From Myrica gale (taxonomy: Eukaryota; Streptophyta; Magnoliopsida; Fagales; Myricaceae): DNA of 64,000 nt. The notes under the pieces were generated by a model, which did no database searches, was not told the DNA's origin, and saw nothing but the letters and a program-made list of their open reading frames with translations. The stretch's first letter is position 1. The number at the start of each line of letters is the position of its first letter. The position numbers and the translations under genes were made by a program. The stretch lies in contig OZ005618.1 in NCBI GenBank assembly GCA_963930655.1, positions 5,416,001 to 5,480,000 on the forward strand, in the 5' to 3' direction. Positions 12,170 to 23,400 of this stretch are shown here, piece after piece.

Positions 12170-12388
12170 CCAAAATTGAAGAGATCTGTCTATGGGGTGG
12201 ATTTGACCTTGATCAATATTGTAACCTAAAAATCTGACTTTGGTTTGAAACAACCTGATCTTAGGGGCAGAGACCACTAGACCGTTTGACTTGATCATCT
12301 GAAGAAACTTATGGAGGTGTTTCCAATGTTCTTCGATTGACTTTGAGAAGACTAACACATCATCTGAAATCATTGAAGTCAACACCAA
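12170..12388 (-). pseudogene. Endogenous pararetrovirus relic: reverse transcriptase fragment
   Basis: The minus-strand frame carries a reverse-transcriptase palm segment. It has a degenerate catalytic motif (SDDVLVFS where Y-x-DD-LVFS is expected) followed by the LFQTKVRFLGYNI block typical of Caulimoviridae. About 70 residues are recognisable before the similarity stops near 12170. It abuts a movement-protein fragment on the opposite strand, so the relic is rearranged. It resembles petuvirus/florendovirus-type sequences found integrated in many angiosperms; the genus is a guess. It is not functional. Confidence 0.8.
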
Positions 12389-12665
12389 CCTTCAGGATTG
12401 GAATATCCCTAAAATTCCAAGTAGTGAAATCTACTCTAAGTCAAGTTTTAATCATTTATCCTTCAAAGGTAATTACCATGTCAAAACCGTAGAGCAGGTT
12501 TACGCTCTAAGTAAAACTCATGAAAAATGTCAACTTCTGTCTCCTTCTGTTGTCAAAAAACATAGGGAACAAGGCTTCAACTATATCCACATCGGATTAG
12601 TTCAAGTTGCAGTAAAACCATTAACTCGAAGAGGAGTTGATGCTTCTGTCCTTCTGTCGATTCGG
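12381..12665 (+). pseudogene. Endogenous pararetrovirus relic: movement protein fragment
   Basis: A plus-strand frame without stops for about 95 codons contains a block (FNYIHIGLVQVAVKPLT, near 12577-12630) characteristic of caulimovirid movement proteins, which open plasmodesmata for viral spread. It is a piece of a much longer protein. Its left edge meets the inverted reverse-transcriptase piece and its right edge meets an inverted coat-protein piece. A stop follows at about 12715. It is broken and non-functional. Confidence 0.75.
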
Positions 12666-12925
12666 GAGGCATGTAATTCCTATTTGACTTCTTGTGGTAT
12701 TTGTGTGACATCCTAAAAGATGACCTTTCTTTGTGGTGTTTTCTACGGGATGGTGCTATGGGAGGCAGACCATACTGTTCGCAGAAATTACCCATTTCAT
12801 ACTTAGCTGCTTTTTTATCTTTGCTAAGTTGATTATTGATTTTCATGTTAATACACATCTTCATACCTTCTTTGTTGATGGTACTAACAAGATCACCATA
12901 GGTCAAGGTGTTAGCGATGATATTA
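12666..12925 (-). pseudogene. Endogenous pararetrovirus relic: coat-protein fragment
   Basis: The minus-strand frame here resembles the C-terminal part of a caulimovirid coat protein: TYGDLVSTINKEG, then GNFCEQYGLPPIAPS, then a basic tail rich in R, H and K. The basic tail precedes a zinc knuckle in intact relatives; the knuckle is not seen here. The frame continues leftwards only as the complement of the movement-protein piece, which places the inversion breakpoint near 12666. Confidence 0.7.
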
Positions 12926-12949
12926 ATACTCTTATGTTAAACATTTTAT

Positions 12950-13206
12950 TTTTACTCCTAGTAACATCTCAGCTAGGATTCATGACCAATTAAGTAACCT
13001 TAAGTGTCCAACCTTAAGTGATTTTCGTTGGTATAAGGATGTCTTCATTTCCCGTGTCATGCTTAGGGAAGACTGTGATTCAGGTGCAGATCTCAATTGT
13101 ATTCAAGAAGGTCTTATACCCACTAAGTACTATGAAAAGACTAGAGAACGTCTTCATTCAGCCAATGGTACTTCTATGGGTATTCAGTATAAGTTATCCA
13201 AAGTAT
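12950..13206 (+). pseudogene. Endogenous pararetrovirus relic: aspartic protease region
   Basis: The plus-strand frame from about 12950 contains an aspartic protease-type active-site motif (DSGAD) followed by LNCIQEGLIPTKYYEKT and ends in a TA/TG microsatellite at about 13206. In intact viruses this region lies just upstream of the reverse transcriptase. Here that enzyme piece lies 600 bp to the left and inverted. The fragment is incomplete at both ends. Confidence 0.75.
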
Positions 13207-13231
13207 ATATATATATATATGTGTGTGTGTG
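13205..13231. repeat. (TA)n(TG)n microsatellite
   Basis: A compound dinucleotide repeat, about nine TA units then about six TG units, abuts the viral protease fragment. A second pure TA run lies at about 13362-13384. Confidence 0.9.
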
Positions 13232-13409
13232 AAAAGATTCAAGAAAAATAAAATAAAATTAAATTGTCTAGATTCAATGCATATGAAAAGGTGTCGTGTG
13301 ATCTAGAAAAAAGAAAAAAAAGAAAAGGGTAATGTGCTTTGACATTTTGAATCACTTTCAGTATATATATATATATATATATATTCTAGGTAAAGGTAGA
13401 GGGGACTTA

Positions 13410-13587
13410 GGCTGCGTTTACTTACAAAATTTTATCAAAAATATTATCTCACTCCTAATAACATAATCCAATATAATCTCTCTCTTCCATAAAAAAATAT
13501 AAAAAATTAACTCTCTCTTCACCTTTTCACTAAACCCAATACCAACACATATTCTCATACCAAAAATATTACAATACAAACACAACC
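13410..13587. mobile_element. Tourist-like MITE (178 bp) with TTA target duplication
   Basis: The ends are imperfect inverted repeats (GGCTGCGTTTAC and, on the other strand, GGTTGTGTTTGT). The element is flanked by TTA on both sides (13407-13409 and 13588-13590), as expected for PIF/Harbinger-type MITEs. The interior matches the block at 1992-2195. It has no coding content. Confidence 0.7.
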
Positions 13588-13590
13588 TTA

Positions 13591-14160
13591 GCCTGCGGAA
13601 GAGGTAGTGTACCCCGGACCTAACACTCCCAGTCCCGATGTGCCATCTGAGCTAAAGCTGATTCGCCGATATATTTCTTTTCGAATAAAAGCAATACCTA
13701 TTTGAATTTATCGGACTATCAGATTTTAAAGTACTCTATTCTTAGGATTATGCTAATCTTATTATATAGTTTTTAATTTAAATTATGAAAACTAGTGATC
13801 GTTATTTTTTAATGATAAAAACGTTTACCATCTTCATGAAAATACTTGTAAATTTTTAAGAAATTTTAGATGTTATAATTTCTTGACAATTATAAAATTC
13901 CCCGTAATAAAATAAGGCGAGAATCCACTGGTACCTGTTCTGTTCTGTTCTTCCTTTTTTCTTCTTTCTCCGGACCAGAATCCGTGATCCTTTGAAATTG
14001 CGTTGATTTTGTTCGACAGAGCAAAACAACAAGTGTTATACCGTCGATCGGAAGCAGAAGAGCAGTTTTGGTCTTATAACTTCTAAGGCTTAATACCGCA
14101 GACTTCCCTGTTGTCCCCTTCTCAGCCCAGGATTTACCAGGCACAGCTTGGGGAGGAACC
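13591..14160. other. Upstream region of the ATM3 homologue
   Basis: AT-rich at first, then more balanced from about 13910 towards the promoter. A 90-codon minus-strand frame (13890-14162) has no recognisable domain and probably arises by chance. Confidence 0.35.
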
Positions 14161-14164
14161 ACCT

Positions 14165-14173
14165 GTATATAAA
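14165..14173 (+). promoter_or_regulatory. TATA box of the ATM3 homologue
   Basis: tatataaat lies about 240 bp before the start codon. Transcription would begin near 14200, in the CT-rich tract ctctcgctctctctgtgtctc, giving a 5' UTR of roughly 200 nt. This is inferred from sequence alone. Confidence 0.6.
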
Positions 14174-14406
14174 TACTCCCACTTCTGTCGTCTCTCGCTC
14201 TCTCTGTGTCTCTGCTTCATTCGCTGTTGGTTTTATACTTGAATCTTATCGACATTTCGGGGGACATTTGGGTTAAAAAGTTTCGGATTTATTTTTATGT
14301 ATAGTTATCGTCCCGTCGACTAGGAATTGGGAATTGTTGGACTCAGTTGGACAGCAATCCCATAAAACGGAAATTCAGAGTACTAGGCGGTCATCTAGAA
14401 GAAGGA

Positions 14407-17400
14407 ATGTTTGCTGCTGCGGCTGCATCGACGAGGAGCCGCGTGCTTCTCCTCCAGTGCAAGATTCTGTCTCCGAGTTATAGCGCCACAGCTGCCACTC
14501 TTTTCGGCTCTTACCGTCGTCCTACTACTGCTCTTCTTATGCGTAATTCAACCAACATTCATAACTGTAACTGGGATATTAGAAGAACTTATGTCAAGGC
14601 GTTCCTTTCTGATTCCCCTTCTTTTTCTTCTTCACATGGCAGAGCTGCAAGACCTTACCATCAACATCCTGTTAGTCTTCATCTTAAAGCTCGAGTTCTT
14701 TCATCTCGAGCATACTTTTAGTCATCCTCAATTTGTTAATCACTCAGTTGGGTATTCAATTTATCTTTCAAACAGAGTTCCGTGCTGAATGGGCGCCTTT
14801 TGTTCTCAACCTCATTCTCCAAAAGGAATACTACTGATACTAATAAGAACGATGCAGCAGCAGTACAAAAGACCGAAAAATCGAAGGCTTCGACCGAGAA
14901 CCAGGTCGCGGACATCAAAATCCTCCGTACTCTAGCCGGTTACTTATGGATGAAAGATAATCCCGAAGTCCGTCTCAGGGTCCTCACTGCCTTGGCTTTT
15001 CTTGTTGGCGCCAAGGTAGGCAATCATCTCTAGGCAGTACTGCTCAAACCTCGTTCCCTTCTGTTCTTACTGGTCAAGTTTCTTGTCTCGTTTTGTTTTG
15101 TGTTTTTTCTAGGTTTTGAACGTTCAGGTGCCGTTTCTCTTCAAGCTTGCTGTTGATTGGCTAACAACCGCTACTGGCAATGTTTTTACTCCCCCCAATT
15201 CAACCGCTTCAGCTCTTTTCGCCACCCCAGCGGCTGTTTTGATTGGATATGGGATTGCACGCTCGTGTGCTTCTGCTTTCAACGGTACTGCCACATGATG
15301 TAATTGCTGATTCTTCTGTCTTCATCTCACAGATAGATTTATGTTCCATTCATTAACCATTTATGCATGCTTACTCGCTAATGCTATGTTTTTCTGCTTC
15401 CATCGTTTATATACATATCTTCGGTGATTTTCTTGGTTGTTTCTCATTATCCGTGATGTAACTCTCTTGTGGCAGAGCTGCGGAACGCCGTGTTCTCTAA
15501 GGTGGCTCTGCGAACAATTCGATCAGTATCTAGGAAGGTATGTCACCACCAAATCCTTTTCCCCGTGTTTCATTATGATATATAACATCTTTGCTTTATG
15601 CGTGTCCACCATTCTTCTTACATGATTTCGTGTTTGTTTTTGCGGGTGGGGGATTTCACGTTTGCTACAGTTGAGATTCTTATGTAATGCTAGTATTGAA
15701 ATCCCATATGTTTTAATACCTATCTTCGTGCAGGTGTTTTCACATTTGCTTGACCTTGATCTTCAATATCACCTTAGGTATTGCATCTGAAATTTTGTCA
15801 ATTTCTTCCTTTCTGTAATTGTTTAGTTTAGCTGTAGCAGTAAAGCACTACCCTCCTCCACAGTTAAGGGCATGTGGGTTCTCAATTTTTGTTTCTTTCC
15901 CAATGAACTAAGTCCATTGTCAATTACATCAATCCATTTGAGCAGTTAAGTTACATATTTTTCTTTTGCTCATTGGCTACTGTATCTACAGTCGTGAAAC
16001 AGGTGCATTAAATAGAATCATTGATCGTGGTAGCCGTGCAATAAATTTCATTCTTTCGTCTATGGTGTTCAATATTGTACCCACCATCTTAGAGGTAAGT
16101 GGATGTAGATTTGATTGTTCTTTAGCTACATGACATTTACACGTGATAAGTTTTCAGATTGGACTACTCGGTGGTTTTTTTCTTGGTTATCATCTTATTA
16201 TATGATCATACTAGTTGCCTCCTCTTTGTCCCTGAATCATTTCTACAGATTTAACATGTATCCTTCCAGATATCTATGGTATCAGGTATACTGGCATACA
16301 AGTTTGGAGCACCTTTTGCATGGATTACTTCGATTTCAGTTGCTGCGTATGTCATTTTTACATTCAGCGTGACACAGGTATCATTTATACAGCCATGTCT
16401 TACCAATAACATGCGCATAGAGTATCTAGAAATGGACCTAGTAGGCATTTTGTTCCCTATCTCTTGTTAATCATGTAATAACTTCCTTCATAACATAGCT
16501 AGCATTTTGGTAGATGGTACATTGCCAGAGTACTTAAGCCCTTTCAATGTCTACAAGCATATGTGCAACTGACTCCTGACAGTCCTACAAGCTTGCATCA
16601 TTCAAAAACTTTTGTCACAGGTTTCTTTTCCTTTTCTTTTTCTTTTTCCAAACGTGGGGGTGGGGGGTTTGGAGTTTGAAATGGTATTCTCCGTCTCATA
16701 TGAAATTTTGGGGCTTACTATTTTTGGTAAAGGGTTTCCTTATCTTTGCCAGTGGAGGACTAAGTTCAGAAAGGCCATGAATAAAGCTGATAATGATGCA
16801 AGTACGAGGGCAATTGATTCACTTATTAATTATGAGGTGAGGCTCTGATCTGCTTTGTATGCCTGTTTTCCTCCTTTTGTATTAGCTGTTGCCTTCTTTT
16901 CTTCCATTCTAGCTATTTTTTTCTGGTCTGTCTTGACCTCTTGCTGTGTTCTTTTATGTTTTGCAGACTGTCAAATATTTCGATAATGAAGCCTTTGAAG
17001 TTCGTAAATATGATGAGAACTTAAAGAGTAAGTTGACTTGCTGTCGTGGTAGTTTTTACTTTGATTTGTAACCATCAATCCAATTGTATTGTATATAAAG
17101 GGTTGAAGCCTCTTGGGTCCAGGATAGTTGGGGGTAGAGAGGCCTAGTTGCCATGCTGCCTCATGGAGAAAACCTTTGTTCCTCCTCCATTGGTTATTAT
17201 AACACAATAAAAATTTGGCAAAATTCAATCTGGACCAGAGCCTAACTTGGGTGCATCGTCACTACAGCAGCTGGAAAATTTCAGCATACTGCCTTCAGGT
17301 CATGTGTTGTAGGTCTGTGGGCAGTGTATTTGGTTATGGGCTGTTGGTCCAGATTTATCAAAATTGGAAGGGCTTGAAGTCCATCTTCTACGGGTCTCTG

Positions 17401-20400
17401 GTCTGGTTTCTTTTATGTCTGTTGGGCCCTGTTTCTGTCCTTATGAACTTCTGTAATGCATCAATAAATTCCGAAGCACAGAAAAAAAAGGAAAAACATT
17501 TTGGACCAAAGCCCTTTCCAATCTTTTGTTGCCTTACCTGTTTTAGGATAATTGATACAATTGAGTGAAAATGCACTGGATTTACCCACCCCCCTGCTCC
17601 GTGATACGGCTGCTTTTTGTAACAACCATGGCCCTGGGGGGTTTATGAAGTTCTGTCCTAAGTATTCTCTGTTGCCACTCCTACCCTAACTTGGACTTGG
17701 CAATTGATCCTGCTTCATGCTTAATGCCAATCACCAAATTGATTTCAAGATGGCTCAGGTGGTGTCATTTTTCGTTTTTTATATAGTATCAATATAATTC
17801 CAGGGCCTTTCTGATTTATATTATGTACAGCTGATTTTATTCATAATTGTTTCGAATAAATGCAGGTTTTGTCCTTTCATATACTATTTTGTGAGGATTT
17901 TTCTCTTATTGATTCCTAATGTTGTTTCTGTCACTGTTGTGATTCTTTTGCTCAGGGTATGAAGATGCTGCTTTAAAAACGCAACACAGCCTTGCATTTT
18001 TGAATTTTGGCCAAAATATAACATTTAGCACAGCTCTTTCAGTAGCTATGGTATTATGTTCCCATAGAATTTTGAGCGGCGAGATGACAGTTGGTGATTT
18101 GGTAAAATATTTTCTTATATGCTTACTTGAAATGAAGTATTTATTCCTCAAACGGGATTAAGTGATACTCATACCAATTATGGATTAATGTCATATTACA
18201 GGTAATGGTGAATGGGCTTCTCTTCCAATTGTCTCTACCTCTGTATTTTCTTGGCAGTGTTTATCGGGAGACCATACAGAGTCTTGTTGATATGAAGGCC
18301 CTGTTTCAGTTACTGGAGGTATTTCTCCAGGAACTTCTTTCAATTCTCTTGTAGTTTCATTTTCAATGGATGTTGGAGTTTGTTTTCTTCGTGTAATTGG
18401 TCCGTGACATTGGATCTTGTTCCATCTCTGTTGTCTTTATATCTGTGCTAAAATTGCTTTAATGGTGATGAATGCGGGGAAAAAGATCTCTGCTTATTTT
18501 GGCTACTTATGTTTTCTTTATGCATTTCATTAATCCCTGTAATGCAACAGGAAAAGGAAAGACATGCTCTATTTTTAAATTGTGTTCATATCAGTTGATG
18601 CTCATAAATCCTTCAGAGATAGAAATACTTCTTTCTTCCTCAGTCAAGTTGTTTTGTTTGAAGTTCTTCCTAGTGGCCAGGTTCATCACTAACCTACTTC
18701 ATTTCTGTTTTCTATGATTAATGCAGGAGAGGCCAGAAGTTAGAGATATGGACAACACAAAGCCTCTCAAGTTGGATGGAGGGAGCATTCAGTTTGACAA
18801 TGTACACTTCAGGTGGCTGATTTTATTTTTTTACCTTTATGTTATACTGTTACTAGTATATATAGAATATATTGTTCTCTAACATAATGATTTAAAAATG
18901 GGACAATTTGATGGAGAAAGTGGTCATCAGTGGGATTGACCTTATTCGAAAAATTACCACACCACAATATTGAAACATTCTTTGAAATTAGTTGTTCAAA
19001 GGATTGATTTAACGCATGCTAGTTATACCATCTATCCCAAAAGTCTCCTGATAAGAAGTAGGAAAGAAATACATAAAACAAGCACACAACTTACAAAGAC
19101 AAGCATGCTCACTTAATATCCATTAAGAACGATGGGCCTCTCATGTGGGGGATAAAGGAGACTATGAAAAGTCAGGGATAACAAGTCTTGAACCAAATAT
19201 TTCATAGACCAGTGCTCCGGTAGTACGTTGGTGAACAGTAAGTCCGAAAATGTTTGCTGGGAAGTGTGTTAAGAAAGGACATCAAGCACACACTATCACC
19301 ATCAAATGATGGGGTTTGGAGCTTGTACTTGAAAGCACATTATGAGATTTGAGTAATCTTGGAAATTTTCTTCTTCCTGACATTGCATATCCAAGCTTTA
19401 GCGCCTCTGTTATTTGTTTTGAAGAGGATTTGATCACAGCTAGTTTGATGAGCTCTACCATTTAGGCAATTTCTTTGGACTGCATTTCATAGAATCAGGA
19501 TCTTCTCAAAGAGTTTTGTCTTTCTTTAATTAGTCACAAGTATTGTATATAAGTTCTCCCGTTTGGCTATCTTTCAGGTAAAACGATGGTGTTATATTGT
19601 ACACAAATAAAATAGATATAAATTAATATTTAAGTTAGATAAATATAAATTAAATATATTACAAATTTAAATGATTATAAATGGGTATTTAAATCAACCT
19701 ACCATGTACGTTCTGTTTCTTGCAACCCTCTGATAAGTAGAAGTGTTTAGGTCTCTCTCTTTCTGATTCTGCCTCTTATTGATAGTAGAGGATTACAAGG
19801 TTATCATCTTGGTTTACATTTTGCACATGTATAAGGTCTCTTCGGATTAGAAATGTGATTCATGCTTAGCACGGACTTCAATTGAGATTTCATTATTGTT
19901 TTAACTTGATACTTGGTTACTGATTTTTTTTTTTGCCTAATGATGATTGCTGATGCGTCTTAATTGTTTTACTCAAATCCAGCTATTTGGCAGAAAGAAA
20001 AATTCTTGATGGTGTATCTTTCATTGTACCTGCGGGGAAAAGTGTGGCTATTGTCGGAACCAGTGGCAGTGGTAAGGATTTAACGAGTCAGAATGCCTTT
20101 CTCCCACCAATTGTCTGCTAGAACTGCAAAATTAGTTTAAGTCAGGATATTGCTCGGAGACCTCTCGTATCACCAATTGAAAGTAAATACTTACATTCAG
20201 GGGAATAATAGATTCTTGAAGGTGATGAGAGGGTTGGTTGAAGAATATTGAAAGAATTAACAGTAGTTGAAGTATTAGATGGAAAGTATGAGAAGCCAAG
20301 CTAGGGCTTTGAGTTGTACTCTTGATGGAAATTTAGGCCGAGAGGATAAAATAAAGGTATAAGAAAACAATTATCTTCTCCCTTTTCCCTTTCTTTCTGG

Positions 20401-23400
20401 GTGTTTTTTGGAGGGGGGAAGGGGAAGGATTGTGAACCATCTCTTTGGTCTTTTACTCCTCTACCATGTCTTCTTTGCTAAAAGTCTTGCAGCACGGTGC
20501 TCCCTGGTAAGTTGAACCTTTGTCAACTTTGTCACCAACTCACCTCTATCCTTGAGAACAAGGTGTACTCTAATTCCTAAAAACTCCTGTACCCTGCTAC
20601 CTCCTAATTTAGCTGATGTTTGGAAGTCACAAAATTTTGGGATTTTTGGTGGTGGTGTGAAAATAAATAACCTAGGCTTTGGAAGATCTCACTTCACTTT
20701 CCAACATGTGTGGTAACATTGAGGGGAACCCATTTAAGCTTCATAGTCTTCCCAATGACGCCATTTTATATGCAAATTATATTTTGTCAATCACTTTATC
20801 CTTTTCGTTGTGGTTTGACACTTGTTTCTATGCAAGCTATCTGTGTATATTTAACTTGTTGGAAAAAAACAATGTAAAATTCGGATGAAAATATCAAGTC
20901 CCATAACCAATTGCCTTTTGTGTAAACAGGCATCTTACTCAAGGTTCTATAGGTGTAACATAACGTGGATGTTGAGTGAATTTTGATACTAAAACATTAA
21001 GGATCTATCTATTTCAACTCTCATATGCGAGATGCTCCAATAACTAACCTTATGTGAAAGAAATTATTTTATACCATGAACTATTTGTGTGTATTTTCTT
21101 TCAAATACCTCTCTCTCTCTCTCTCCCCCTGTATATATGTGCTAGGAGATGACTTACTAATGCATAGTCCATTGCACTAGACAGAAGAATATATGCAAAA
21201 CTAGTGCATCATTGTGGAAAAGGCACTTCTAGACTGGAAAGAGACAGAAATTAAAAGTGAAAACTGTTTTAATTTGTTCTCCTGTGGCATCTTAATGCAT
21301 GAAGGAAACATAAGTGTATGAGAATGGTGGGGGGGATTCCTGTTTCTTATCAAACGTTTTATTAACCAAGTAGGCCTTCTTTTTTTAAGAAAAAGAAAAG
21401 TTTGGATTTATTACTGTTTCTATTTCTTTTATCTTGTTGGTCTCTTAGTCAGCAGCGGACCTAGGATTTTCTTCTCTTTTTTATTTTTATTTTTTTTTTG
21501 GGGGGGGGGGACGGATGTTGATTTATGTATAGTATATAAACTAACAAACTTATGTGCAAAAGAAAGTAATAGGACCCAGGAGGGCGAGAACTATAAGTTA
21601 GGATTTTCTCTCTGATACAAGTCATAGCAAACAAAATTCAACTGTGTAGGATGCTGTAGGATTTCTTTTGTACATATTCCCCCCTCCCCCCTGGGGCACA
21701 TAATATAAGCTAGGATTTACGTACAAAGTTTGTATTATATTAGCTAACAATATTTTATCATAATTTTTTTCTCTGAAATATATTAACCAACGGAAAATAC
21801 TTGCCTCCCTCCCCCATGTATCCGCCACTGCTCTTAGTCCACATTTATACCGTCTTCTACACAAGCGTTAATCTATCATAGTGTATGATTTTATACTCTT
21901 AAATTTAACTTGAACGAATGAGCTCTTAATTTTTATTTACACAAGTTACTTCATAATTTATTTTAAATTTTACAGCCAGTGTATGATCGTATACTCTTAA
22001 ATTTAAATTGAACAAATGAGCTCTTAATTTTTATTTACACAAGTTACTTCATAATTTATTTTAAATTTTACAGCCAGTGTATGATCGTATACTCTTAAAT
22101 TTAAATTGAACAAATGAGCTCTTAATTTTTATTTACACAAGTTACTTCATAATTTATTTTAAATTTTGCAGCCTGTGATTGGTGGAGGCTTTAACTTTTG
22201 TTTTGGTTAAACCATAAGATATATTATCACCTCATAGAATGCTTTCTGCTTTATCTCTTTGGACCATCAATAAATGTATCAGAACTGATGTCTGATTGCA
22301 GGCAAGTCGACCATTCTAAGGTTGCTCTTCAGGTTTTTTGACACTAGTGCCGGAAGTGTAAGAACTGATGCTGTTTTCCTCGTATTATTTTACTATCGGT
22401 ACAATATGAGTACAGTCCTAACATGGTTGATTCTTGAATGATATATACATATAAGTTTGGATTTGTTACTGGCGTCAGTATTGAATGCATTGTACTGTTT
22501 CAAATGCTTGTAAGCTAGAAAAATGTGAAACTGGTTAAATAGTTTGTGAATCTCCTACTTATCCCAAAAGCTTAAGCTGATAAGAAATGATAGATTTTAT
22601 TATTTGAATTATATTCTCTAACACTCTCCCTCATGTGTGGGCTGAACTCTCTTTTTATTAGGAGGCTTAACACATGCAATATTTTAATTGAAATTGGGGT
22701 GAAGTGTGAAGTCAAGTCTTGAACTCAAGACCCTAGCTCCATGTCATGTGAATCTAAAATTTATCTTAAAAGCTTGAGTTGATAGGAATAAATAGATTTT
22801 ATTATTTGAATTATATTCTCTAACATAGTTTACCTCTTTCCCATAAGAGGGGAAACAAAGTTAGACAATGGTTATTATAACCAAAGAAGATATTTGTTTT
22901 TTGTCCTTTTGGTTTATAGTGTGGGGTTTTGCACTTCCTTGTTACTGATACATTAGGTGGGATTTGGTTGCCAAAATTTTGGGAGTTTAAAAATTTTGGT
23001 ATATAAGAATTGGTGAAAAAATGAAGAGAGAGATGATTTGATTGAGAGAGAGATTATTTTGGGGTTATTTTATTAGGCCAAATATGTGGTAGCCAAACAC
23101 CACCTTAACATAGGATAATATTTATTTTGCATCCTCAAACTATCACCCCTTTTGCAGTGTGCCCTACAACATACCAAAGTTGTACATTGCACTCAATTTT
23201 TTGAAACTCCTTGATTTCATTACAAGACCTAACTTTACCTAATAAGGATCCATTGCGGGACTTGATACTTGTACCATTCCTCCCATTCCTTCACCTATCA
23301 TACTTCATGTAGGACCCGGGTATTATAGTATTGTTGCTAGCACCATACATGAACTGATGAACAAAGTTTCATAGTGGATGCTCATATTTGTGGTCACCTT

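Noticed and set aside
13890..14162. 90-codon minus-strand frame before ATM3
   Set aside because: It overlaps the likely promoter, has no recognisable domain, and probably opens by chance.
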